DNA of 64,000 nucleotides from Rhineura floridana (taxonomy: Eukaryota; Chordata; Lepidosauria; Squamata; Rhineuridae). The stretch's first letter is position 1. The number at the start of each line of letters is the position of its first letter. The stretch is taken from contig NC_084482.1 in assembly GCF_030035675.1 (NCBI RefSeq), forward strand, positions 230,075,943-230,139,942, given 5' to 3'. Below the pieces are notes generated by a model. The model saw only the letters and a program-made list of their open reading frames with translations, had not been told where the DNA came from and did no database searches. This document shows positions 54,242 through 64,000 of this stretch, piece after piece. The translations under genes and the position numbers were made by a program.

Positions 54242-55741
54242 GTGGTAACGAGAGAGGAAGCTCTAAGCTTAATGGACAATATAAAAACTGACAAATCACC
54301 GGGCCCAGATGGCATCCACCCGAGAGTTCTCAAAGAACTCAAATGTGAAATTTCTGATCTGCTTACTAAAATATGTAACTTGTCCCTTGGGTCCTCCTCC
54401 GTGCCCGAGGACTGGAAAGTGGCAAATGTAACGCCAATCTTCAAAAAGGGATCCAGAGGGGATCCCGGAAATTACAGGCCAGTTAGCTTAACTTCTGTCC
54501 CTGGAAAACTGGTAGAAAGTATGATTAATGCTAGATTAACTAAGCACAGAGAAGAACAAGCCTTGCTGAAGCAGAGCCAGCATGGCTTCTGCAAGGGAAA
54601 GTCCTGTCTCAGTAACCTATTAGAATTCTTTGAGAGTGTCAACAAGCATATAGATAGAGGTGATCCAGTGCACATAGTGTACTTAGACTTTCAAAAAGCG
54701 TTTGACAAGGTACCTCACCAAAGACTTCTGAGGAAGCTTAGCAGTCATGGAATCAGAGGAGAGGTCCTCTTGTGGATAAGGAATTGGTTAGGAAACAGAA
54801 AGCAGAGAGTAGGAATAAACAGACAGTTCTCCCAATGGAGGGCTGTAGAAAGTGGAGTCCCTCAAGGATCGGTATTGGGACCTGTACTTTTCAACTTGTT
54901 CATTAATGACCTAGAATTAGGAGTGAGCAGTGAAGTGGCCAAGTTTGCTGACGACACTAAATTGTTCAGGGTTGTTAAAACAAAAAGGGATTGCGAAGAG
55001 CTCCGAAAAGACCTCTCCAAACTGAGTGAATGGGTGGGAAAATGGCAAATGCAATTCAATATAAACAAGTGTAAAATTATGCATATCAGAGCAAAAAATC
55101 TGAATTTCACATATACACTCATGCGGTCTGAACTGGCGGTGACCGACCAGGAGAGAGACCTCGGGGTTGTAGTGGACAGCACAATGAAAATGTCGACCCA
55201 GTGTGCGGCAGCTGTGAAAAAGGCAAATTCCATGCTAGCGATAATTAGGAAAGGTATTGAAAATAAAACAGCCGATATCATAATGCCGTTGCATAAATCT
55301 ATGGTGCGGCCGCACTTGGAATACTGTGTACAGTTCCGGTCGCCTCATCTCAAAAAGGATATTACAGAGTTGGAAACGGTTCAGAAGAGGGCAACCAGAA
55401 TGATCAAGGGGATGGAGCGACTCCTTTACGAGGAAAGGTTGCAGCATTTGGGGCTTTTTAGTTTAGAGAAAAGGCGGGTCAGAGGAGACATGATAGAAGT
55501 GTATAAAATTATGCATGGCATTGAGAAAGTGAATAGAGAAAAGTTCTTCTCCCTCTCTCATAATACTAGAACTCATGGACATTCAAAGAAGCTGAATGTT
55601 GGAAGATTCAGGACAGACAAAAGGAAGTACTCAGCGCATAGTTGCCGGAAGCCTCAGGAGGGGAGAGTGTTCTTGCATTCGGGTCCTGCTTGTGGGCTTC
55701 CCTCAGGCACCTGGTTGGCCACTGTGAGAACAGGATGCTAG
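54242..55741 (+). pseudogene. CR1 ORF2 reverse transcriptase
   Basis: 499 codons: KSPGPDGIHPRVLKEL, VTPIFKKGSRGDPGNYRPVSL, SQHGFCKGKSCLSNLL, VYLDFQKAFDKVPH, VPQGSVLGPVLFNLFINDL, FADDTKLF. The RT core is intact. The C-terminal part departs from CR1 after FRTDKRKY because of the deletion near 55640 and ends in foreign frame. The endonuclease is absent. Confidence 0.85.
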
Positions 55742-55789
55742 ACAAGATGGGCTACTGGCCTGATCCAGGAGGCTCTTCTTATGTTCGGA

Positions 55790-56430
55790 ACTACTTGAAT
55801 TCAAAACAAGTGATAACATTGTAAAAATGGGTAAGATGTAAAAAAAGGATTGCAGTAAAATGCTTAGCTAAATTTCTTTACTCATTTGCTGGAGCACTCA
55901 GCTCATGGTGAAAGGGTACTTTCATGTGAAGCACTGTACGTTGCCAAATTCACTAGAACATTTTGCAGAAAGCACAGTACCTAGGCAAGTACCAACGCAT
56001 TGCCTATGCAAATAACTGTGCAATACTATAATGCCTATGTCATCCTGTGTCATACTGATTTGTTAAATCCTGATTGGTAGGTGCTAAAGTCTTTGTCCTG
56101 AAATGTATAAAAAACCCAGGCAAACAGTCCCAAGTTGCAGTCCTCCACCCACTAGGTGGGAGACTGACCAAGTGTACACTTGTCATCAAAGAAAGGCCTA
56201 CCGTTTTGCTCCAAGTCTCTGTCTTCAATTTTTATAGACAAGGACCCCCAGCAAAAGATCCCAATGGAGGAAAATTTCTCCAACAGTTATGCACAGCTGC
56301 AATTTACAAACTTAGGATGTATCCTGTCTGACAGGAACATGGCCCTTTCCACTGCCCAGAGGGCAGCTCACATCCCCTCTCTCCCTCCCTCCCAAAATGT
56401 TATCCCCCTGTTACCTACAACACAAGATAG
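55790..56430. other. Intron sequence, no gene seen
   Basis: Duplicate of 7641-8280. Confidence 0.5.
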
Positions 56431-56434
56431 TGCT

Positions 56435-57405
56435 GGAAGATGAGATCCCCAGGACAGATGGCACTCTGTGAGCTACTGGGGAAGAACAACGGACAAGTAC
56501 GAGTAGTGCTATGACTAAGGATGCAGCTGGGTCATGGCCGAAAGGATGCAGCTGGGTCATGGCCGAAAGGAAGCCCAGAGGCTGATGCACACAATGTGAA
56601 AAAAGAGTCCAGAGTTGTGCAACATACACAATAGCAACACGGCATGTGAGAAACATAAACCAGGGAAAGATAGAAATTCTCAAGCAAGACACGGAACACA
56701 TCAACATTACAATAGTTGGTGTGACTGAATTGAAATGGATGGGAAAGGGACATTTTCAGGCAACTATACAATATTTTATGTAGGAAATGATAAATTAAGA
56801 AAAAACAGGGTTGCTTTAATAGTGAGAAGTGACGTAGAAAAAGCAATTAGGAGCTATAATGCAAAGGCTGAGTGAGTAATATCAATGAGATTTAATGGGA
56901 AACCTATCAATGTAACCAGCATCTACGTCTATGCTCCAACATCAAACAGAGAAGAGGAGGAAACTGAGAGATTTGATGCAGAAGTACAGGAAGAAATTAA
57001 AGGGAAATTTAGGCCAAGAGTAGGGATGTTGAATAATCAACAGGGGAACACACTGACTGACTGAGATAAAATAAAAGGAAGATGGAAGCAATACACTGAA
57101 GAACTCTATAAAAGAGATGCCAAGATGACAGATTCTTTCATGGAGGAACCATATGATGAAGAACCAGAAATTTTAGAATCTGAGGTGAAAGCTGCTCTTA
57201 AAACACTTGGAAGAAACAGATCACCAGGAATAGATGGCATACCAGTATAGTTGTTACAAGCTACTGAGACTGAATCTGTCCAAATTTTGAGAAAACTTTG
57301 TCAACAAATATGGAAAAGAAAACAATGGTCCACAGACTGGAAGCGTTCAGTAGATATCCCAACACCAAAGAAAGGGGATCCCAGGGGCTGTAGTAGTTTT
57401 TGAAC
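56435..57405 (+). mobile_element. BovB LINE 5' part (block B)
   Basis: Ortholog of 8285-9230 with the same decayed frames. It carries a private 25-base tandem duplication (GGATGCAGCTGGGTCATGGCCGAAA at 56519-56543 and 56544-56568). It is cut at GTAGTAGTTTTTGAAC, where the CR1 at 57407 begins. The rest of BovB is not seen downstream in the window. Confidence 0.85.
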
Positions 57406-57406
57406 A

Positions 57407-58705
57407 TAGTGGACATAGTGTACTTGGACTTTCAAAAAGCGTTTGACAAGGTACCTCACCAAAAGCTTCTGAGGAAGCTTAGCAGTCATGGAATAAGAGG
57501 AGAGGTCCTCTTGTGGATAAGGAATTGGTTAAGAAGCAGAAAGCAGAGAGTAGGAATCAACGGACAGTTCTCCCAATGGAGGGCTGTAGAAAGTGGAGTC
57601 CCTCAAGGATCGGTATTGGGACCTGTACTTTTTAACTTGTTCATTAATGACCTAGAATTAGGAGTGAGCAGTGAAGTGGCCAAGTTTGCTGACGACACTA
57701 AATTATTCAGGGTTGTTAAAACAAAAAGGGATTGTGAAGAGCTCCAAAAAGACCTCTCCAAACTGAGTGAATGGGCGGAAAAATGGCAAATGCAATTCAA
57801 TATAAACAAGTGTAAAATTATGCATATCGGAGCAAAAAATCTTAATTTCACATATACGCTCATGGGGTCTGAACTGGCGGTGACCGACCAGGAGAGAGAC
57901 CTCGGGGTTGTAGTGGACAGCACGATGAAAATGTTGACCCAGTGTGCAGCAGCTGTGAGAAAGGCGAATTCCATGCTAGGGATAATTAGGAAAGGTATTG
58001 AAAATAAAACAGCCGATATCATAATGCCGTTGTATAAATCTATGGTGCGGCCGCATTTGGAATACTGTGTACAGTTCTGGTCGCCTCATCTCAAAAAGGA
58101 TATTATAGAGTTGGAAAAGGTTCAGAAGAGGGCAACCAGAATGATCAAGGGGATGGAGCGACTCCCTTACGAGGAAAGGTTGCAGCATTTGGGGCTTTTT
58201 AGTTTAGAGAAAAGGCGGGTCAGAGGAGACATGATAGAAGTGTATAAAATGATGCATGGCCTTGAGAAAGTGGATAGAGAAAAGTTCTTCTCCCTCTCTA
58301 ATAGTACTAGAACTCGTGGACATTCCAAGAAGCTGAATGTTGGAAGATTCAGGACAGACAAAAGGAAGTACTTCTTTACTCAGCGCATAGTTAAACTATG
58401 GAATTTGCTCCCACAAGATGCAGTAATGGCCACCAGCTTGGATGGCTTTAAAAGAAGATGAGACAAATTCATGGAGGACAGGGCTATCAATGGCTACTAG
58501 CCGTGATGGCTGTGCTCTGCCACCCTAGTCAGAGGCAGCATGCTTCTGAAAACCAGTTGCTGGAAGCCTCAGGAGGGGAGAGTGTTCTTGCACTTGGGTC
58601 CTGCTTGCGGGCTTCCCCCAGGCACCCGGTTGGCCACTGTGAGAACAGGATGCTGGACTAGAGGGGCCACTGGCCTGATCCAGCAGGCTCTTCTTATGTT
58701 CTTAT
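57407..58705 (+). mobile_element. Young CR1 LINE, 5'-truncated
   Basis: Starts within RT motif A (GTGTACTTGGACTTTCAAAAAGCG) and ends in the CR1 3' terminus with the octamer-like repeat TTCTTATGTTCTTATGTTCTTATG. The coding frame (57400-58461) runs FQKAFDKVPHQKLL, VPQGSVLGPVLFNL, FADDTKLF, to GFKRR and a stop; the sister copies read on to LDQFMEDRAINGY, so one base change (AGATTAG to AGATGAG) truncates it. Confidence 0.9.
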
Positions 58706-58734
58706 GTTCTTATGTCCAGCTAAGGTTGGAGCCC

Positions 58735-59390
58735 CATATTTATTTATTTATTTATTTATTTATACCCCGCCTTTCCTTCCAGGAGGAGCCCAGGGCAGCA
58801 AACAGAAACACGGAAAACACTTTAAAACACCATAAAAAGACCTTAAAATACATTAAAACAAAACAGTGTTAAAAACATTTTTAGAAAAACAACTTTAAAA
58901 AAGAGTTAAAAACATTATTAAAAAAAAACATATTAAACAATTCCAAGACAGACGCAGGCTTGTTGAAAGAGGAAAGTCTTCAAAAGGCACTGAAAAGATT
59001 GCAGAGATGGCGCCTGCCTAATATTCAAGGGGAGGCAATTCCACAGGGTAGGTGCCCCCACACTAAAGGTCCGCTTCCTATATTGTGCAGAATGGACCTC
59101 CTGATAAGACGGTATCTGCAGGAGGCCATCATCTGCAGAGTGCACTGATCAGCTGGGTATATAAGGGGTAAGACGGTCTTTCAGGTACCCTGGTCCCAAG
59201 CTGTGTAGGGCTTTGTACACCAAGACTAGACCTTGAACTTGGCCTAGTAGCAAATGCGCAGCTAGTGCAATTCTTTCAGCAGCAGCAGGAGCGACATGTC
59301 GGGGATATCCTGCCCCACTGAGCAGTCTCGCTGCTGCGTTTTGCACCAGCTGCAGCTTCCGGACCAACCTCAAGAGCCTGATGCTGAACT
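58735..59390 (-). mobile_element. L2 LINE 3' end
   Basis: Minus-strand frames LVRKLQLVQNAAARLLSGAGYPRHVAPAAAERIALAAHLLLGQVQGLVLVYKALHSLGPGYLKDRL and RKRTFSVGAPTLWNCLPLNIRQAPSLQSFQCLLKTFLFQQA, the L2 ORF2 C-terminus. It ends in GGAAAGGCGGGGTATAAATAAATA with an (AAAT)n tail on the minus strand. Confidence 0.85.
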
Positions 59391-59405
59391 GCCTAGTCCT
59401 TTCCC

Positions 59406-60138
59406 CAGAGCTTGGAAGTAACTAGTTAGAAGTAACAAATTACTTGTAATATATTACTTTATTTGAGGAACGAGTGGGTAACTTCATTACATTTTGCTGG
59501 TAATAGAACAAGTAGTGACTTCATTACTTTTGAGGCATAATTGTAATGTTTCCAGCATTACTTTTGGGCATTACTTGGGATTCTTCTGCTTCTCTGATTT
59601 GTGAATAAAAATCATGTGCTTCAAATTGGGCTTCTGTACAGTGTTGTTCTTCCTTCATGCTCTTTTGGTGCTTAGGAGGCAACAAGGGAGGAGGTGGAGA
59701 GCGAGACAGGGTGGAGAAAACAATTGTTTTAAAATTGATGGGAGTGGAAGGAGAAAAGTGCTGGAGGCAATATATCTACACAAAAAAATATGTGTGTTGG
59801 GGTATCATCATTGCTGGGGGTGGGGTGAGGGGATGTGAGTCTGTTATGCCATTCTGTTAATCTTATGGATAAAAAATATATTCTACTACCCTCTCTCTGT
59901 GTGTGCTGATTTTTAATGTTGTTTTAGGCTACTTAGATGTGCAACAGCCAAGCCAGCACCTTGTAGGCAATTTTTTTAAAGTAACTAAAATGTAATTGTA
60001 GCAATTACTTCTGAGTAAAAGTAAAGTAATCAGTTACTTTCAGAGCGATTGTAATTGCAATGGTCATTACTACTTTTGGGGGGCCATGTAACGGTACCTG
60101 TAATTGATTACTTTTTAAAAGTAATCTTCTAAGCTCTG
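59406..60138. mobile_element. hAT-type non-autonomous DNA transposon
   Basis: 733 bp with terminal inverted repeats CAGAGCTTGGAAGTAACT (left) and AAAAGTAATCTTCTAAGCTCTG (right). A perfect 8-bp target duplication CCTTTCCC flanks it (59398-59405 and 60139-60146). 8-bp duplications and CAGAG ends are typical of hAT elements. The sub-terminal parts are rich in GTAATTACTT motifs in both orientations. No transposase frame. Confidence 0.9.
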
Positions 60139-60194
60139 CCTTTCCCTCAGGCACAGCTCCCCTCCCCCAATGCAGGCCCTGGAGCCTCCAGTCC

Positions 60195-60560
60195 AAAGTG
60201 GAAGACCGGCATATTATTAAAAGACGTATTAAAAGCAATTCTAACCATTTACTTATGGCAAACTCCCCAGCAACAGGCCAGCACCAATTAACCAATCAGG
60301 AAATTTCTTCAAGGCCCAGCAATCACTGGCCAAATGGAACATCCTTCCTAAAACTTCAAGGGATTTACGACCTTGATGGAGCCCGGCTTCTCCTGACAAG
60401 GGGGTGTTAGGGTGGGCCTCTGACTACCCCAAGCTGGGAAATAAAGCTGCCAACTCATAGCTCTAATACAGAAGCCAAATGTTAACCTGTTAAGATCCCA
60501 CACTAACAAAACACAATTCTTTGCTACACAACCATCTTAAATTCAGGTTTTGAAAGTGCA
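60195..60560. repeat. LTR-like dispersed repeat
   Basis: Matches 11440-11669 and 13944-14060 (ACTTATGGCAAACT, GGCCAGCACCAATTAACCAATC, GACCTTGATGGAGCCCGGCTTCTCCTGACAAGG, AGCTGGGAAATAAAGCTGCCAACTCATAGC, ACACAACCATCTTAAATTCAGGTTTT). It shows the uninterrupted state of the site into which the LINE at 11670 inserted. Confidence 0.6.
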
Positions 60561-60626
60561 GGAGTCCCCAAGAATTCATGCAATAAACGTGAAGGACTTG
60601 TCACTTCGTGGTTAAGCCCAGGCACC

Positions 60627-60628
<2 letters not shown>

Positions 60629-60721
<93 letters not shown>

Positions 60722-60723
60722 TC
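60629..60723. repeat. (TTTC)n microsatellite
   Basis: About 24 uninterrupted tetramer units. It adjoins an inverted SINE/L2-type tail (60724-60770, AGTTGTATGCTGCCCCATAGCCAAAGCTCCTGAGCGGTTTACATT), so it grew from that element's A-rich tail. Confidence 0.95.
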
Positions 60724-60779
60724 AGTTGTATGCTGCCCCATAGCCAAAGCTCCTGAGCGGTTTACATTAGGGAAGCCAT

Positions 60780-61690
60780 GGGGATGATGGTGACTTTGAG
60801 TGGGGAAAATGCCGAGGCAGTGAAGAAGAGGGCTGGACTGGGGCTGCCCAGTGACTGACATTATTCCTCTGGGGAATAGGTGTGGTGGACAAACCCAACC
60901 ACAAGCGATGATTTGAGCTGACTAGGGAAGACGACGCCCGCCACCCACTCTCCCGCCTTCCCACCTTAACCCACTGAAGACTGAGGCAGGGCCCTCTAGG
61001 GTGAGGTGGGATATGCAGTCCAGGACCAGGGTGCAGGGAAGGGGGAGCCTTGTCAGCCTTTCCTAAAGCTACTGAGGACCAGCCAGCCACTATCTCTCAC
61101 CTTCAGAGGAATAGAAAAGGCAAACTACTTCAGAATACCTTTTACCACAAAAACCCACTTACAAAGTTTGTATTTTACCAATCAAGACGGAAATTAAACA
61201 CACCAGGACATCTAAAAAATGAGAGTTAAAACACAAAGTTTCTCTCATTCCTACTTTGATAATGTTACAAAGTTTCGCACTGGTTGGAACCATTGCTTCT
61301 ACAAAATAAAGAATAAAATACATATGATTGCCAACTATTTCACTAATAATTAATTGCTCAGGATCAGTTTAAAATATCAATCAGGAGTTACATGCTCATT
61401 TGCTTCTGAACGATATACTCATTAATTTAAGTTAATTACACACACAGGCCTGTTTGCTTCATTTCATGAGTTGAGAAGTTCAAGCTGAACTTGCTTCTCT
61501 ATGAGACTGGATTGTAGGGTCTCATAGGACTGTGGGCCTTTTTGCTTAGTTCCTTGTGATTTTATTATATTTCATAAACATATGCCTTCTATGTTTATAT
61601 GTGTGGATATATAAAATTCTTCATTATAACCACACCAAGAATCCCACTTTCTGCCAACATTATCATGATTTTCATGCTTCCTGTAACTAT
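60780..61690. other. No gene or assigned repeat
   Basis: Mixed sequence, AT-rich after 61120. 61630-61697 matches 34425-34495. Nothing else recognised. Confidence 0.4.
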
Positions 61691-61696
61691 TCTATT

Positions 61697-62447
61697 GATG
61701 ACATGATCTATCGACCATAGTATCCTTCTGGAGAGGCTGGCGGATTTGGGAGTTTGAGGTACTGCTTGGCAGTGGTTCCGCTCCTATCTGGAGGTCGTCT
61801 CCAGAAAGTAGTGCTTGGGGAGCACTCCTCGATACCCTGGGCGCTCCAATATGGAGTCCCGCAGGGATTAGTTCTGTCCCCCATGCTCTTTAACATCTAT
61901 ATGAAGCTACTGGGGATGGTCATCAGGAGTTTTGGAGTGCGTTCTCATCAGTATGCTGATGATATGCAGCGCTACTTCTCCTTTTCATCTTCTTCAGGTG
62001 AGGCTGTCAAGGTCCTAAACCGGTGCTTGGCCGTGATAATGGACTGGATGAGAGCGAACAAATTGAAGCTCAATCCAGACAAGACTGAGATGCTGTTAGT
62101 AAATGGATCCCCTGACCAGTTGGATGTTTGGCCTGTTCTGGATGAGGTTACACTCCCTCTGAAGGAGCAGATGCATAGCTTGGGAGTCCTTCTGGACCCG
62201 TCCTTGTCACTTGAGGCGCAGGTGGCCTCGGTGGCACGGAGTGCTTTTTACCAACTTAGGCTGCTGGCCCAGCTACGCCCGTATCTGGACAGGGAACATC
62301 TTGCTTCAGTTGTCCATGCTCTCATAACCTCAAGGTTCGACTACTGCAATGCACTATATGTGGGGCTGCCCTTGAACACAGTTCAGAAACTGCACCTAGT
62401 GCAGAATGCAGCGGCCAGATTAATAACCGGGATCAAGCGATCAAGGT
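61697..62447 (+). mobile_element. L2 LINE fragment, reverse transcriptase
   Basis: Frame 61754-62449 encodes L2 RT: YGVPQGLVLSPMLFNIYMKLLG, HQYADDMQ (ADD motif), LNPDKTEMLLV, LGVLLDPSLSLEAQVASVARSAFYQLRLLAQLRPYL, RFDYCNALYVGLPLNTVQKLHLVQNAAARLITG. Truncated at both ends; the 3' side abuts a second L2 copy. Confidence 0.85.
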
Positions 62448-63880
62448 AACTGAGCGAGTGGTGGCCAGACAGTTACAGACCCACTTGGAGGAAACGGATT
62501 ATTTAGATCCATTCCAATCGGGTTTCAGGAGTGGACATGGAACTGAAACAGACTTGGTCGCTCTGGTGGATGATATGAGGAGGGCGTTGGATAGGGGAGA
62601 ATATTCCTCATCCTCCTAGATCTCTCAGCGGCTTTCGATACCGTTGACCACGGTATCCTGTTGGATCGCCTAGGGGGATTAGGAATAGGGGGCACTGTTT
62701 TACAGTGGTTCCATTCCTATCTCTCAGATAGGCACCAACGGGTAGCTTTGGGAGTTGAGGTATCAGACCCTTGGCCTCTTAATTGTGGGGTGCCACAGGG
62801 CTCTATCCTCTCTCCCATGCTGTTTAACATCTATGTGAAACCGCTGGGGGCCAACATCAGGAGTTTTGGGCTGAAGTGTCACCAATATGCGGATGACACT
62901 TAGCTCTATCTCTCATTTAAGTCCTCACCAGAGTTGGCTGTGGATACCATGTCCAAGTGCCTGGAATCCATAAGTGGATGGATGGGAGAGAACAGGCTGA
63001 ATCTGAATCCCAACAAGACCGAGTTGTTGCTTGTGGGAGACAGAGGAAGGCTGGGTATTATGGACCTGATGCTTAATGGGGTGAGATTACCCCTGAAGGA
63101 CCAGATCTGCAGCCTCGGGGTCATTCTTGACTCCAGGCTGTCCATGGAGGCTCAGGTCTTGGCAGTGAGTCGGGCAGCTTGGTATCAGTTACATCTGATA
63201 TGGAGGCTGCGACCCTACCTTCCTGTTCATCTGCTCCCACGGGTGATACATGCCCTGGTCTCCTCACGCTTAGACTACTGTAATGCGCTCTACGTGGGGA
63301 TACCCTTGAACACGGTCCGGAAGTTACAGCTGGTACAGAATGCGGCGGCACACTTGATTAAGCACAGCCGTCGCTGTGACCATATCACACCAGTGTTAAT
63401 AGATCTTCACTGGTTACCAGTTGTTTACCGGGCCCAATTCAAGGTGTTGGTGCTGACCTTTAAAACCCTATACGGTTTCGGCCCAGTCTATCTGAAGGAG
63501 TGCCTACAGAATCACCAATTATGCCGCCTGAGAAGATCAGCCACACAAGACCTTCTCTCGGTCCCACCGGTGAAACCAGCTCGGCTGGTGCGGACCAGAG
63601 AGAGGGCCTTCTCGGTCGTGGCCCCCACCCTCTGGAACTCGCTTCCTTTTGACCTCCGACATGCTCCCTCCCTGATGGGTTTTCGCCAAGCCTTAAAAAC
63701 CTGGCTATTCAGGCGGGCCTATGGGATTGGGGAGGATTGATTTTATAAGGTTTTAAATAGAAATTGGTTTTAAATGGATTATGATTGTGTTTGCTTGTAT
63801 TTTATTTTGTATTATGTACTGCTTTCTATTATTGTAAGTCGCCTAGGGTGTCCACTAACCTGGACAGATAGGCGACCAAC
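62448..63880 (+). mobile_element. L2 LINE, 5'-truncated, with 3' end
   Basis: Starts upstream of RT motif A (TERVVARQLQTHLEETDYLDPFQSGFRSGHGTETDLVALVDD). It continues in frames 62661-62903 (GVPQGSILSPMLFNIYVKPLG, HQYADDT) and 62934-63740 (LESISGWMGENRLNLNPNKTELLLVGD to LRHAPSLMGFRQALKTWLFRRAYG). It is broken by a frameshift near 62620 and a stop just after YADDT. The 3' end GTCGCCTAGGGTGTCCACTAACCTGGACAGATAGGCGACCAAC has a short hairpin. Confidence 0.85.
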
Positions 63881-63883
63881 AAA

Positions 63884-63887
63884 TAAA

Positions 63888-63931
<44 letters not shown>
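63884..63931. repeat. (ATT)n tail of L2
   Basis: About 16 ATT units following AATAAAATTT, the 3' tail of the L2 element grown into a microsatellite. Confidence 0.95.
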
Positions 63932-63932
<1 letters not shown>

Positions 63933-64000
63933 GTCCTACTAGAGCTTTCCATGGGCCTTTGTGGAAGGGGGAAAGACCATGTTTTCCATGGCTGAACTTA

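Larger units (their letters stand above)
53402..55785 (+). mobile_element. CR1 LINE (copy in block B), two internal deletions
   Basis: Ortholog of the CR1 at 4700-7640. It keeps the ORF1 end (53418-53819), then jumps at about 53947 from the ORF1/ORF2 region to the end of the endonuclease, keeps the whole RT, and has lost about 0.2 kb near 55640 (CAGCGCATAGTT joined to GCCGGAAG). The deletions are not those of copy A, so they occurred after duplication. Confidence 0.9.

Overview
The window looks like squamate reptile (lizard or snake) nuclear DNA. It carries many BovB/RTE and CR1 LINE copies, reptile-type L2 and L1-derived elements, tRNA-derived SINE pieces, class I endogenous retrovirus fossils, and long C2H2 zinc-finger exons of the [16 protein letters not shown] type. 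No bacterial gene, CRISPR array or host tRNA gene was seen. Almost every other open frame belongs to a mobile element. The species assignment is an inference from repeat content.

The host genes form a degraded KRAB-less C2H2 zinc-finger cluster made by segmental duplication. Two terminal zinc-finger exons lie on the minus strand (34810-36902 and 49994-51891). Each begins at a splice acceptor in phase 1. Three paralogous GC-rich first exons (16746-16788 minus, 42091-42133 minus, 44692-44734 plus) each encode exactly 43 coding bases, an ATG plus 14 codons, and end at a donor in phase 1. This matches the acceptor phase of the finger exons. The likely gene pairing is 42133 -> 34810. The other first exons have lost their partner or it lies outside the window.

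Layout: 1-870 LINE 5' piece; 882-17780 duplication unit A (intron plus first exon), carrying an ORF1-only L1 derivative (HAL1-like), a CR1, a BovB, a solo LTR, a second LINE with a 53-bp target duplication, and MITEs; 17905-29700 a broken class I ERV interrupted by a second HAL1-like element, followed at its 3' side by a psq-type HTH reading frame; 29862-33207 a nearly complete CR1; 34750-42330 zinc-finger unit 1; 43240-46340 an old CR1, an inverted first-exon block, a foldback element and a promoter-side block; 46430-48950 a minus-strand ERV gag fossil; 49620-57405 zinc-finger unit 2 with intron block B, a copy of block A; 57407-63931 CR1, L2 and hAT elements.

The nested insertions give a relative history. 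BovB is in all three intron copies and CR1 is in blocks A and B. The HAL1-like element, the 2.3-kb LINE and the 754-bp solo LTR occur only in A. The most unusual signals are an apparent 515-bp target-site duplication around the HAL1-like element in A, the repeated 43-bp phase-matched first exon, the psq-HTH frame at the ERV 3' end, and the first-exon inversion beside a foldback element.
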